A stretch of 64,000 nucleotides of DNA from an uncultured Bacteroidales bacterium (GTDB taxonomy: Bacteria; Bacteroidota; Bacteroidia; Bacteroidales; Bacteroidaceae). The DNA lies in assembly GCA_902783885.1 (NCBI GenBank), contig CACZSQ010000039.1, forward strand, positions 30,543 to 94,542. The letters run 5' to 3'. Position 1 is the stretch's first letter. Each line of letters opens with the position of its first letter. The translations under genes and the position numbers were made by a program. Shown here piece by piece: positions 51,555 through 60,627 of this stretch. The notes below the pieces were generated by a model. The model searched no databases. It had not been told where the DNA came from and was given only the letters and a program-made list of their open reading frames with translations.

Positions 51555-53687
51555 ATGAATCATCTAAGGTCTTTTGGTGTCGCACTCCTGTGCCTCGCCT
51601 CCTCACTGCAAGCACAAGACTCGTTGAAGGTCAGCGACCTCCACGAGGTTGTTGTCACAGGCACTGGTACACAGCACCTGCTGGCCAATGCGCCCGTGCA
51701 GACGGAGGTAATTACCAGCCGTATGCTGAAGCAGTACGGGGGACAGAGCATCGAGGATATTTTGGGCAGCCTCACATCGTCTTTCTCATTCAACGAAGGC
51801 GACATGGGCTCTCAGATGCAGATGAACGGTCTCGGCAACAACTATATCCTCGTGCTCGTGGATGGCAAGCGCCTGCATGGTGATGTCGGCGGCGAGAACG
51901 ACCTGAGCCTCATCGACCCGCACAACATCGAGAAGATAGAGATTGTCAAGGGAGCCTCCTCGGCGTTGTACGGCAGCGACGCCATTGCCGGTGTCATCAA
52001 CATCATCACCAAGAAGCACGACGAGGGTTTGTTGATCGAAAATACAACACGCTACGGCAGCTACAATGACCTGCGCCAGCACAATGGATTGGCCATCAAG
52101 TTGGGTCCCGTAAAGAGTTATACCAATTTCCAAAGACAACACTCAGATGGTTGGCAGAATACAAGCGTTGAGAACACGCCCAGTTCCACCTCACCCATTA
52201 CAGACTCGCGCAGTAAAACCGTCAACGAACACACCAACTGGCAGATATCCGAACAGCTGACCGTGAATATCGGTCCGCATCTGGAGTTGTATGCCGGCGG
52301 CTCTTATTATAGAAAAGGTATATACCGCCCCAAAGGTAAATACCCGAAGTACGATGTCAAGACTTTTGATCTTAAGTACCGTAATGCATCTGCTTCTGTC
52401 GGGGGGAAATGGACAACACGCCGCAAAGATGTCATCACGTTAGACGTCGATTGGAATCGTCACGCTTATTACCATGCATTCACTGCCACCACGTTGGCCG
52501 AGGGTTTCGATCAACAAGGGCGCTTCATCCTGGATTTTCCTTATTTTGAGAATCAGAGCCTGCTCCAAAGCGACCAACGCCGCACGATGGCACATCTCAA
52601 AGGCATCTTTTCTCTCCCTGCTGACAACCGTTTGAGTGCAGGGTTTGAATACCGCCACGATTACCTCAAAGCCCCTACAAGCATCGAGGGGTTCACAGCC
52701 ACCGACAACACCGAAGCCCTCTATGTGCAGAACGAGTGGCGTGCCATCAAACGTGAGCGAACAAGCCTGCTCTTTACTGGCGGTCTTCGCCTGAACCACA
52801 ACGAAGCTTTCGGATGGCGCCTCACGCCTAAGTTTTCTGCCATGCTGCGTGTTGGTGAACTGCGATTACGCGCCTCGTGGAGCCAAGGCTTCAAGACTCC
52901 CACGCTGAAGGAGCTCAACTACCGCTACATCCGTGAGATGAACAACATCATCATGTATTTGGGCAACAAGAACCTTCAGGCACAAAAATCCAACTATTTC
53001 TCGCTCGGTGCAGAATACACGATAGGGCCGTTGAACATGACCGTCACGGGATATTACAACCGTCTGGACGATATGATTACATTGGTCACCGTCCCCCTCA
53101 CGGAAGCGCCAGAGGTTTACCGCCAGCAATACGGCGAATTACTCAACAAGGTTCGCCGTTATGACAATATGGAAGATGCGCGCACGTATGGTGTTGATGT
53201 CAGTCTTCGTCTCAATCTCAAGGAATTTGCTATTGGGGCAGGCTATAGCTACCTGGACACCGAAGCACATATATATGACGAGAAGCATGACCGCCTTGAG
53301 CGTGTAACCATCGATGGTATGGCTTACCACAAAGGCAATATGTTCATAACTTGGAATCATCCGTTTCGCAATCACGGCAGCCTTGGTATGGGACTTTATG
53401 GTCGCGCTTCCAGCAAACGTTTCTATCAAGTCGATGGCGATGGCAAAGGCTACCAGATATGGCGCGTAACCGCCAGCTACGAGCTTAAAAAACAACGTCT
53501 GGAGTGCGGTGTTGACAACCTCTTCGACTATGTGGACCGCACGCCCCACGGTCTTCATTTAGGAACGACAACGCCAGGCCGCACCATATATGCCTCGCTG
53601 AGCATCCGATTCAGTCACGGAAAAAATCTCATCAATAATAAACCAAAATATCAATTTAACTCAAAACAAGAAAATGAAGAAGATTAA
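51555..53687 (+). CDS. TonB-dependent receptor, BtuB-like
   Basis: 710 residues from ATG 51555 (51525 also possible). Signal peptide (FGVALLCLASSLQAQ), plug domain (VVVTGTGTQHLLANAPVQ ... IEIVKGASSALYGSDAIAGV) and a 22-strand beta barrel ending in an aromatic-rich strand (TIYASLSIRFS). The TonB box region is DLHEVVVTG. Control by the B12 riboswitch points to corrinoid uptake. The stop overlaps the start of the chelatase gene by 14 bp. Confidence 0.93.
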   Translation: MNHLRSFGVALLCLASSLQAQDSLKVSDLHEVVVTGTGTQHLLANAPVQTEVITSRMLKQYGGQSIEDILGSLTSSFSFNEGDMGSQMQMNGLGNNYILVLVDGKRLHGDVGGENDLSLIDPHNIEKIEIVKGASSALYGSDAIAGVINIITKKHDEGLLIENTTRYGSYNDLRQHNGLAIKLGPVKSYTNFQRQHSDGWQNTSVENTPSSTSPITDSRSKTVNEHTNWQISEQLTVNIGPHLELYAGGSYYRKGIYRPKGKYPKYDVKTFDLKYRNASASVGGKWTTRRKDVITLDVDWNRHAYYHAFTATTLAEGFDQQGRFILDFPYFENQSLLQSDQRRTMAHLKGIFSLPADNRLSAGFEYRHDYLKAPTSIEGFTATDNTEALYVQNEWRAIKRERTSLLFTGGLRLNHNEAFGWRLTPKFSAMLRVGELRLRASWSQGFKTPTLKELNYRYIREMNNIIMYLGNKNLQAQKSNYFSLGAEYTIGPLNMTVTGYYNRLDDMITLVTVPLTEAPEVYRQQYGELLNKVRRYDNMEDARTYGVDVSLRLNLKEFAIGAGYSYLDTEAHIYDEKHDRLERVTIDGMAYHKGNMFITWNHPFRNHGSLGMGLYGRASSKRFYQVDGDGKGYQIWRVTASYELKKQRLECGVDNLFDYVDRTPHGLHLGTTTPGRTIYASLSIRFSHGKNLINNKPKYQFNSKQENEED

Positions 53688-54885
53688 GTTTTTCATGATG
53701 GCTCTTGCAGCCGTCGCTCTTTCTGCTGGTTTTGTATCCTGCAGCAGCGATGATGGTGATGACGTGATTGACCCCTCCAATATGGAGCGTTACCAACAAG
53801 CTGTTGATGCAACAGTAAAGGCTGAAAAGCAGCATAACAAAGTTATTCTGCTTGTTGCATTCGGTAGCACATGGCAGCAAGCTTACGATGCTTTCGACGC
53901 TACTCGCACAAAGTACAAGAACCAATTCGGTGGTTACGATGTATTCCTCAGCTTCTCCTCTGCTATCTGCATCAACCGCGCTGCAGCCGCTGAGAATACT
54001 GACGCCCGCTACTTCTATGAGCCCAAATATTGGTTGGAAGCCTTTGGCCGCGTACAATATCAGGAAATCATTGTTCAGTCCATGCAGGTCATCCCCGGTG
54101 AGGAGTTCAGCCGCGTGGTGAACGCTATGAAAGACTTCGCTAACGACAGCAATGGCGACCTCGACCCTGCTTATATGGCTAAGTTCGCTTTTGATGACGA
54201 AGGTAATCCTGGCACGAACCAATTGAAGCTCGGTTTGCCGCTGATGTACTCTGGTTGGGCTAGCGATGTTGAATACGATGCCGATGATAAGTACGATGTC
54301 AACAAGTTAGCAGATGCATTAAACGATAATCTGAAAGACTATGCAGCAGATGGTCTGATGCTGCTAATGGGCCATGGCAACCCCGACAAATACGACACCT
54401 ATAAGGCCAATGTTCGCTACTCGCAGCTGGAGAAAGCACTCCAGAACAGACACAGCCAGAATTATTTCGTCGGCACCGTTGATATGATGGAGAACTTCAA
54501 GACACATGTTTATAATCGTATGCAGGCTGCTGGCAAGACCTCTGGCAAAGTGTTCTGCGCTCCCCTGATGTCTATCGCTGGTGACCACGCCCATAACGAC
54601 ATGGCAGGTGATGATCTTCCCGAAGACGTGAATCCTAAGAACTACACGTTTGCTGAGCTTCAAGGTTTAGCTAACGAAGAAGGCGAAGTTGAAGATTGCA
54701 GCTGGAAGAATTATTTCGGTGCATCTGGTTCTGGCTACACCATCGAGGCAGCTACCTATAAAGACAATGGCAACCGTGCCCTTGTAAAGGGCCTGCTTGA
54801 GTTCAAGAACATCCAAGATCTCTACATTCAGCACACGAAAGATGCTGAAGCCCAGGATTTCTATCACTCTCGTCGGCCGGAATAA
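53674..54885 (+). CDS. Lipidated sirohydrochlorin cobaltochelatase-like protein (CbiK)
   Basis: 403 residues. Lipoprotein signal peptide with Cys23 (AGFVSCSSDDGDD). The CbiK domain follows: VILLVAFGSTW near residue 55, GLMLLMGHGNPDK (His of the active site), SIAGDHAHNDMAGDD near the C-terminus (second His/Asp). CbiK inserts Co2+ into sirohydrochlorin and is a soluble cytoplasmic enzyme in most species; an exported, lipid-anchored form would act in the periplasm or on the outer membrane. An insertion of about 60 residues in the middle makes it longer than CbiK (~264). Sits between two TonB receptors. Confidence 0.85.
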   Translation: MKKIKFFMMALAAVALSAGFVSCSSDDGDDVIDPSNMERYQQAVDATVKAEKQHNKVILLVAFGSTWQQAYDAFDATRTKYKNQFGGYDVFLSFSSAICINRAAAAENTDARYFYEPKYWLEAFGRVQYQEIIVQSMQVIPGEEFSRVVNAMKDFANDSNGDLDPAYMAKFAFDDEGNPGTNQLKLGLPLMYSGWASDVEYDADDKYDVNKLADALNDNLKDYAADGLMLLMGHGNPDKYDTYKANVRYSQLEKALQNRHSQNYFVGTVDMMENFKTHVYNRMQAAGKTSGKVFCAPLMSIAGDHAHNDMAGDDLPEDVNPKNYTFAELQGLANEEGEVEDCSWKNYFGASGSGYTIEAATYKDNGNRALVKGLLEFKNIQDLYIQHTKDAEAQDFYHSRRPE

Positions 54886-54894
54886 ACAGAATCC

Positions 54895-56973
54895 ATGAGA
54901 CACAACATAAATACTATCTGCCTTTTGGCGGTGCTCCTGCAAATGAGCGGGAGCACCGCTTTTTCACAAACGAAAGAGACTGAAATCGTACACGACATGA
55001 ACCCTGTGGTCATCACAGGCACAGGCACTTACCACCGTGCAGACAACTCTCCCGTGGCTGTTAAAGTGATTACAGCCAAGGAACTGCAGGACGCCCAAGT
55101 CAGCACGCTGCAGGACGCACTCGCACGACTGACCACCAACGTCACCACGCACACCAACGGCATGGGCACCTTCGTGAACTTCAACGGCGTGAGCGACGAC
55201 TACATCGTCATTCTTGAGAATGGCAAGCGCGTGAGCGGCGACGATCGCTGGAACCGCATCAGTCTCGACAACGTGAAACGCATCGAGATCTTCAGCGGTG
55301 CAGCCTCGGCGCTCTATGGCTCTGATGCCATCGCCGGCGTCATCAACATCATCACCGAAGACAGCAAGTCACCCGTCGCCGCCTCCTCATCCACCAAAGT
55401 CATGAACCGGGGGCGCTTTGACCAGGACGTGAACATCGACGTCAATGCGGGTGCGTTCTCCTCACAGACTTCCTACAGCTATCACAAAGCCGACAACTGG
55501 CAGCTCAACAGCTATCAGGAGTTCGAAGAGGGCGACACGAAAGTGCTGAAGCTCACCGGCCGACCCATGTCCACCGCTTACCACAGCCACAACCTCAGCG
55601 AGAAACTGGAATGGCGCATCAACAACCAGTGGTCGGCCTACCTTCGCGGCAGCTTCTACGACTACGGCACCGAACGCCCGCAAAGCGCCATCTCCTTCAC
55701 ACAGAAGCCGCAGAAGGACAAGTCATACAAATACACGTCCAAGGCGGCCTACACCTACGACCTCCATCACCGCTCCTACACCTATGGCGGCGGAACACGC
55801 TGGTCGCCCAACAACCGCACCTTCGTCTATCTCGATGTCTTCAGCGACAACTTCTCCTCAAAGTACAACTACTGGCAGACCGCCGACGAAGAGAGCTATG
55901 AGGAGACCCGCAAACGCACCCACTATGTCAACGAGACACTGCGCGGCATCTTCCGCCTGGCCGACTGGAACAAGCTCTCCGCCGGTGCCGAATTTGTACA
56001 GGAAAGCCTCAGCAGCCATAGCGACAACATCGATTTCGAGACCTCTAACTCCTACAACTTCTTCGCCCAGGAAGAGCTGAAGATTGTGCGCGGCTTAGAG
56101 GCTGTCCTCGGCGCCCGCTTCACGCAGAACGACAACTTCGGCACCGCCTTCACGCCCAACGCCAGCCTTTTCTATCACATCGAAGGCTTCCGTCTGCGTG
56201 CCAGCTATGCCGGCGGCTACCGCACCCCCACCCTCTCCCAACTCTACGCCACCGACCAGGCCAAGACCAGTAAGCGCTACACGCTCAACAACCCCGACCT
56301 GAAGCCCGAGAAGAACCACTTCTTCAACATCAACGCTGAGTACAGCAACACGTGGATGAGCATCAGCGTCAGCGGTTTCATGAATAAGATCCGCGATATG
56401 ATCAACTACCGCACGATGACAACCGCAGAGATAGACAACGACGCCACGCTCAAGTCGCTACGCGACGACGAAGATTGGAAGACCATCCGCCAGCGCGACA
56501 ACATCGACAAGGCCACGCTGCGCGGCATCAGCACCTCCGTGAAGTTCCTGCTGCCCGGTGGCTTCACACTCGGCGGCGGCTACACACTCACCGACTCGAA
56601 AGCTGAGACCCGCACGCTGAACACCAAGACACAGCAATACGAGGTCGAGGAAACACCCGTTGACAAGAGCGTCAAGCACGTGGGCAACGTCCTGCTGGCA
56701 TGGGATCGCACGTGGAAGAACTACCACCTGAACATCACCCTCAACGGCCACATCCAAGGTGAACGCTACAGCAGCACCTACGGCTATGCCGACGGCTACA
56801 GCCAATGGGATCTGACCACGCGCCACACCATCCGACTCCGCAACTGCACCTTGGAACCCGGACTCGGCGTGGAGAACCTCTTCAACCAGCGCGACAACTC
56901 CTACTGGAACTCCAATTTCTCCACCATCAACCCCGGACGCTCATATATTGCCAGCCTGCGACTAAAGTATTGA
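54895..56973 (+). CDS. TonB-dependent receptor, BtuB-like (second)
   Basis: 692 residues. Signal peptide (LAVLLQMSGSTAFSQ), plug (VVITGTGTYHRADNSPVAV ... IEIFSGAASALYGSDAIAGV), 22-strand barrel ending IASLRLKY. The plug resembles that of the receptor two genes upstream, so the two are paralogues with possibly different corrinoid or precursor preference. 9 bp after the chelatase gene; same riboswitch-controlled transcript. Confidence 0.92.
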   Translation: MRHNINTICLLAVLLQMSGSTAFSQTKETEIVHDMNPVVITGTGTYHRADNSPVAVKVITAKELQDAQVSTLQDALARLTTNVTTHTNGMGTFVNFNGVSDDYIVILENGKRVSGDDRWNRISLDNVKRIEIFSGAASALYGSDAIAGVINIITEDSKSPVAASSSTKVMNRGRFDQDVNIDVNAGAFSSQTSYSYHKADNWQLNSYQEFEEGDTKVLKLTGRPMSTAYHSHNLSEKLEWRINNQWSAYLRGSFYDYGTERPQSAISFTQKPQKDKSYKYTSKAAYTYDLHHRSYTYGGGTRWSPNNRTFVYLDVFSDNFSSKYNYWQTADEESYEETRKRTHYVNETLRGIFRLADWNKLSAGAEFVQESLSSHSDNIDFETSNSYNFFAQEELKIVRGLEAVLGARFTQNDNFGTAFTPNASLFYHIEGFRLRASYAGGYRTPTLSQLYATDQAKTSKRYTLNNPDLKPEKNHFFNINAEYSNTWMSISVSGFMNKIRDMINYRTMTTAEIDNDATLKSLRDDEDWKTIRQRDNIDKATLRGISTSVKFLLPGGFTLGGGYTLTDSKAETRTLNTKTQQYEVEETPVDKSVKHVGNVLLAWDRTWKNYHLNITLNGHIQGERYSSTYGYADGYSQWDLTTRHTIRLRNCTLEPGLGVENLFNQRDNSYWNSNFSTINPGRSYIASLRLKY

Positions 56974-56982
56974 GAGCAAAAA

Positions 56983-57017
56983 CCCCTCTCCCAGCTCCCC
57001 CCTAAAGGGGAGGAGGG
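56983..57017. repeat. GC-rich inverted repeat (CCCCTCTCC/GGGGAGG type)
   Basis: CCCCTCTCCCAGCTCCCC, TAAA-type loop, GGGGAGGAGGG. Related copies lie inside the next gene at 57797-57915 and 58297-58339. Confidence 0.8.
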
Positions 57018-57070
57018 CCGCAGAGCAGAGAGGTTTGATTTGAATTGATTCATAAGTAAACAGATTCAGA

Positions 57071-58657
57071 ATGAAGAGAATCATCATCGCCGGCATAGGT
57101 CCAGGCAGCCCGGAGGACATCACACCAGCCGTGCTCAACGCTGTGCGGGAGGCAGATGCAGTGGTGGGCTACAAATACTACTTCCAGTTCATTGAGTCCT
57201 ACCTGAAGGCAGGCTGCGAGTGCATCGACACCGGGATGAAGCGCGAACGCGAACGCGCCGAGATGGCCTTCCAGCTGGCCGAGCAAGGAAAGACCGTAGT
57301 GGTCATCTCCAGCGGAGATGCCGGCATCTACGGCATGGCACCCCTCATCTATGAGATGCAGCGCAAGCGTATGGCCCAACAGCCAACGACCAACAGCCAA
57401 GAGCCAATATCCATCACCACCCTGCCCGGCATCAGTGCTTTTCAGAAAGCGGCATCGCTCCTGGGCGCACCCATCGGTCACGACCTGTGCCTCATTTCGC
57501 TTAGCGACCTGATGACGCCGTGGGCTGTCATAGAGAAGCGCATCCGTGCAGCTGCCGTTGGCGACTTCGTCACAGCCATCTACAACCCCAAGTCGCACGG
57601 CCGCTACTGGCAGCTCTACCGCCTCGTGGAGCTATTCCTGCAGGAGGGGCGCAGTGCAGACACGCCCGTCGGCTACGTGCGGCAAGCCGGGCGCGACGAC
57701 CAGGAGGTGAAAGTAACCACCCTTGGCGCCTTCGACCCCGAGGACGTGGACATGTTCACCGTGCTGATTATTGGGAATAGTCAGAGTTATATAGATAGGC
57801 CCCTGTCTAGCTCCCCCCGTGGAGGGGAGAACAAAGAGCGGCAGGCTGTCTTCATCACCCCGCGCGGCTACTACCATTCTCTCCCCCCCACGGGGGGAGT
57901 CGGAGAGGGGCTTGGTTCCCAGATCATGAACGAGAGCTTCCGCACCATCCTCTCCGAGATGAAGCACCCTGATGTGCCCAAGTGGCGGTTGTGGCCGTTG
58001 CTGCACGCCATCCACACGACTGTCGATTTCAGCATGGAAGAATGCTTGTGGATGGACGACCGCGCTACAGAGATTCTATATAACAAGGTGGCCGACGGAA
58101 GCCTCAAACATATCGTCACCGATGTGTCCATGGCAGCAGCCGGCATCCGCAAGGGCGCCTTGCAGCGACTCGGCATCGAGGTACACTGCTACATCAACGA
58201 CCCGCGCTCCAAGCAAATTGTTGAGGCTCTTTCCAAACCTCTCACCATGGGAGTGGAGTCACAACAGGCTGCAAACGATGCCAACGGAAACGAATACCCC
58301 TCCCTTGGGGAGTGGATAGGGGTGGGTTCCCCCTCCCTCACCCGCAGCCAAGCCTGTATGCAACTGGCAGCCCAGGAGTACCCCGATGCCCTCTATGTCG
58401 TGGGCAATGCCCCCACGGCCCTCTTCGAGATCTGCGACCTGGTGCGCAAGGGCAAGCTCCGCCCTGCCGGCATCATCGCCGCACCCGTCGGCTTCGTTCA
58501 CGTCTGCGAGAGCAAGCACGCCGTAAAAACCCTCCGCGGCATCCCCAAGATCATCGTGGAAGGGCGCAAGGGCGGCAGCAACCTCGCCGCCACCCTCGTC
58601 AACGCCATCCTCACCTACGATGACGCCGCCCAGCTAAAGCCTGGTCGCGATCTATAG
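57071..58657 (+). CDS. Precorrin-3B C17-methyltransferase / precorrin-8X methylmutase fusion (CbiH-CbiC)
   Basis: 528 residues carrying two enzymes of corrin ring synthesis. N-terminal methyltransferase (about 1-240): IIIAGIGPGSPEDITPAVL, VVVISSGDAGIYGMAP, TTLPGISAFQKAASLLGAP, FVTAIYNPKSHGRYWQL. C-terminal methylmutase (about 280-528): ESFRTILSEMKHPDVP, LLHAIHTTVDFSMEE (catalytic His), IVTDVSMAAAGIRKGAL and the GFVHVCESK block. Three low-complexity insertions interrupt it, encoding AQQPTTNSQEP, DRPLSSSPRGGENKER with LPPTGGVGEGLG, and EYPSLGEWIGVGSPS; all are in frame. Last gene of the corrinoid operon; other cbi genes are not in the window. Confidence 0.93.
   Translation: MKRIIIAGIGPGSPEDITPAVLNAVREADAVVGYKYYFQFIESYLKAGCECIDTGMKRERERAEMAFQLAEQGKTVVVISSGDAGIYGMAPLIYEMQRKRMAQQPTTNSQEPISITTLPGISAFQKAASLLGAPIGHDLCLISLSDLMTPWAVIEKRIRAAAVGDFVTAIYNPKSHGRYWQLYRLVELFLQEGRSADTPVGYVRQAGRDDQEVKVTTLGAFDPEDVDMFTVLIIGNSQSYIDRPLSSSPRGGENKERQAVFITPRGYYHSLPPTGGVGEGLGSQIMNESFRTILSEMKHPDVPKWRLWPLLHAIHTTVDFSMEECLWMDDRATEILYNKVADGSLKHIVTDVSMAAAGIRKGALQRLGIEVHCYINDPRSKQIVEALSKPLTMGVESQQAANDANGNEYPSLGEWIGVGSPSLTRSQACMQLAAQEYPDALYVVGNAPTALFEICDLVRKGKLRPAGIIAAPVGFVHVCESKHAVKTLRGIPKIIVEGRKGGSNLAATLVNAILTYDDAAQLKPGRDL
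57797..57915. repeat. Inverted GC-rich repeat pair inserted in the CbiH-CbiC linker
   Basis: About 33 bp at 57797-57830 (AGGCCCCTGTCTAGCTCC ... GGGGAG) is the reverse complement, with few mismatches, of 57879-57915 (CTCTCCCCCC ... GAGAGGGGCTTGG). About 50 bp lie between. The 119-bp unit keeps the reading frame. Confidence 0.8.
58297..58339. repeat. Further GC-rich repeat inside the methylmutase domain
   Basis: CCCCTCCCTTGGGGAGTGG and GGTGGGTTCCCCCTCCC; same family as 56983-57017. Encodes EYPSLGEWIGVGSPS between two conserved helices of CbiC. Confidence 0.65.
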
Positions 58658-58687
58658 TTTTTCAACGGATAAAAATTTAGCGTTTCC

Positions 58688-58719
58688 TTTGGTTATTCAA
58701 AGGAAATGCTGTATTTTTG
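58688..58719 (+). promoter_or_regulatory. Promoter of the alpha/beta hydrolase gene
   Basis: TTTG at 58688-58691, 20 bp, TATTTTTG at 58712-58719; consensus. Confidence 0.85.
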
Positions 58720-58778
58720 TGTTATTTCTATCAGCATAAGCGTAAGGAATTTCCTCAAGACACAAAATATATTATGAT

Positions 58779-60401
58779 ATGAAGAAAGTATTATTCATGA
58801 TGCTAACCGCAGCGCTCATGCTGGGCATGAGCGCCTGCTCTGACAAAAACGATGATGCAGCGGTGCACGACCAGCAGGCTTTGGAGAGAAGTCTCATTGG
58901 TCTGTGGTGCGAAGAGTTCAAGTATGAGGACGTGACCGAGGACGGCAAGCCCTTCAACCGCGCCATGATTGCTGTAGAGGCCAAAGAGGACCACACGGGC
59001 TACGTGGCGTTGGCTGTGTTCGACGAGATGTTCAACGAGCCGCTCGAGGTGTATGGCGGTCCTAAGGATGGGGCGTTCACATGGCAGGTGACGCCTGAAG
59101 GGCACATCACCCTTACGGTTCCGAATAGCGGTACGGCGACAAAGTCTGCTCTGACACGTAGCGATGGCGATCACAGCAACTTCGTCGATGTTAGTCAGAT
59201 AGAGATGACCAGTGCACAGGGGAATATCTCCTTCAGCAATGCATCCCACGAGGGCACGCTGACCAAGGCCACAGACAATGAGAAAGATCTGCTTCAGGAC
59301 TGGATGGCCAAGTCCACGCTGCCGAAGGCTTGCATCACAGACAAGATTCCGGTGCCGCTGTTATCCGACTACATGAACTACGTGTTCAACTACCCCTCCG
59401 TGGACCCCTTCGGCAATCCCTGCACGCTCAGCGGTACTATCACCGTGAACGAGGCGTTGTATAAAGAGGACAAGCCCTACAACGGCATCATGCTCTACAA
59501 CCACTTTACTATCTACGCCACGACTCAAGCTCCCTCGCGCGGCGCCGTGGAGTTCCCCACGGGAGCTTCCCTAACCGACTTTATCATCGTAGCGCCCGAC
59601 TACTACGGTTTCGGCATTACGGAGAATGAGCCGCAGGCCTATTGTATCTCACGCGCCAACGGCCGCGCCTCGCTCGATGCTTACCTCGCCGCCAAACGTT
59701 TGGTCGAAGAGTTGAATGTGAAGAAGCGTGATGACTTCGTCATCGTCGGCTATTCAGAGGGGGGCCAGACCACGATGGGCGTGCTACGCGAGATATCTGA
59801 GCGCCATCCCGAGATCCAGGTGAAGCGTGCCTTCGCGGGCGACGGCCCCTATGACATCAACTCAATGTATGACGTCCTCGCCCAAGGCTACACCGAGATG
59901 CCCAGCACCGTCTGCAACGTACTATGGGCCTACAACCACTTCTTCCGCTTGGGCTACGACATCCACGACTACCTCAAGGATCCCGTGGCGTCGCACTTCG
60001 ATGAGTGGTTCCTCAGCAAGCAGAACAAGCGCATCCCCCTCGACGAGGAACTGATCGTGACCAAGAAGACGAGTGACATCTGCACCGATGCCGTCCTCGA
60101 CAGCAAAAGTCCCCTGTCACGCCGCTTCAAGGCTGCCTTCAGCCAGGATGCGCTCACCAGCGGCTGGACACCCCGCAGCGACTTCGACATCATGCTCTTC
60201 CATGACACGATGGACGATGTCGTGCCAGTGGAGAACTTCTATGCCATGAGCGAGTTCCTCAAGTCCCATGGCATCAAGACCGAGGAGTTCGCGGGCGAGT
60301 ACAGTTCCGAAATCACCAAGGAGGCCGGCATCACCAACCATGAGGTCGCAGCCGCCACCTTCTTCCTCCAAGTGATAGCGTGGATAACGAAGAACTATTG
60401 A
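58779..60401 (+). CDS. Alpha/beta-hydrolase lipoprotein (esterase-like)
   Basis: 540 residues. Lipoprotein signal with Cys20 (LGMSACSDKNDD). Residues 20-155 are a small beta domain (lipocalin-like by appearance). From about 190 an alpha/beta hydrolase: FIIVAPDYYGFG, nucleophile elbow VIVGYSEGGQTTMG, acid in DTMDDVVPVENF, and His in GITNHEVAAATFF. The combination resembles secreted lipases and esterases. Substrate unknown. It has its own promoter; a SUMF1 fragment begins at its stop codon. Confidence 0.85.
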   Translation: MKKVLFMMLTAALMLGMSACSDKNDDAAVHDQQALERSLIGLWCEEFKYEDVTEDGKPFNRAMIAVEAKEDHTGYVALAVFDEMFNEPLEVYGGPKDGAFTWQVTPEGHITLTVPNSGTATKSALTRSDGDHSNFVDVSQIEMTSAQGNISFSNASHEGTLTKATDNEKDLLQDWMAKSTLPKACITDKIPVPLLSDYMNYVFNYPSVDPFGNPCTLSGTITVNEALYKEDKPYNGIMLYNHFTIYATTQAPSRGAVEFPTGASLTDFIIVAPDYYGFGITENEPQAYCISRANGRASLDAYLAAKRLVEELNVKKRDDFVIVGYSEGGQTTMGVLREISERHPEIQVKRAFAGDGPYDINSMYDVLAQGYTEMPSTVCNVLWAYNHFFRLGYDIHDYLKDPVASHFDEWFLSKQNKRIPLDEELIVTKKTSDICTDAVLDSKSPLSRRFKAAFSQDALTSGWTPRSDFDIMLFHDTMDDVVPVENFYAMSEFLKSHGIKTEEFAGEYSSEITKEAGITNHEVAAATFFLQVIAWITKNY

Positions 60402-60627
60402 TGATTGCGTCGAAGATGTTCATCTCGAAAGCGTCCCCGCGGGCTTCAAGATGATCCGCGTGGATGGCGGCACATTCACAATGGGTGGTACCTCGGAGCA
60501 GGGCAGCGATGCTGAATCTGATGAGAAGCCAGCTCATCAGGTGACCTTGTCCTCCTACTATATTGGAGAGACGGGTAGCTACCAATTAAAGGCCTTCAGT
60601 ACGGAGTCCATCTGCGATATGGCATAG
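60400..60627 (+). pseudogene. Fragment of a SUMF1/formylglycine-generating-enzyme-type gene
   Basis: In the +1 frame relative to the hydrolase, the sequence reads GFKMIRVDGGTFTMGG then EKPAHQVTLSSYYIGET, the N-terminal part of the FGE-sulfatase (SUMF1) domain. After IGET the similarity stops (about 60573) and the frame runs into the 3' end of the convergent ATPase gene, to a stop at 60625-60627. The upstream end has no signal peptide or convincing start. I take it as a gene cut at both ends by recombination. Confidence 0.75.
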
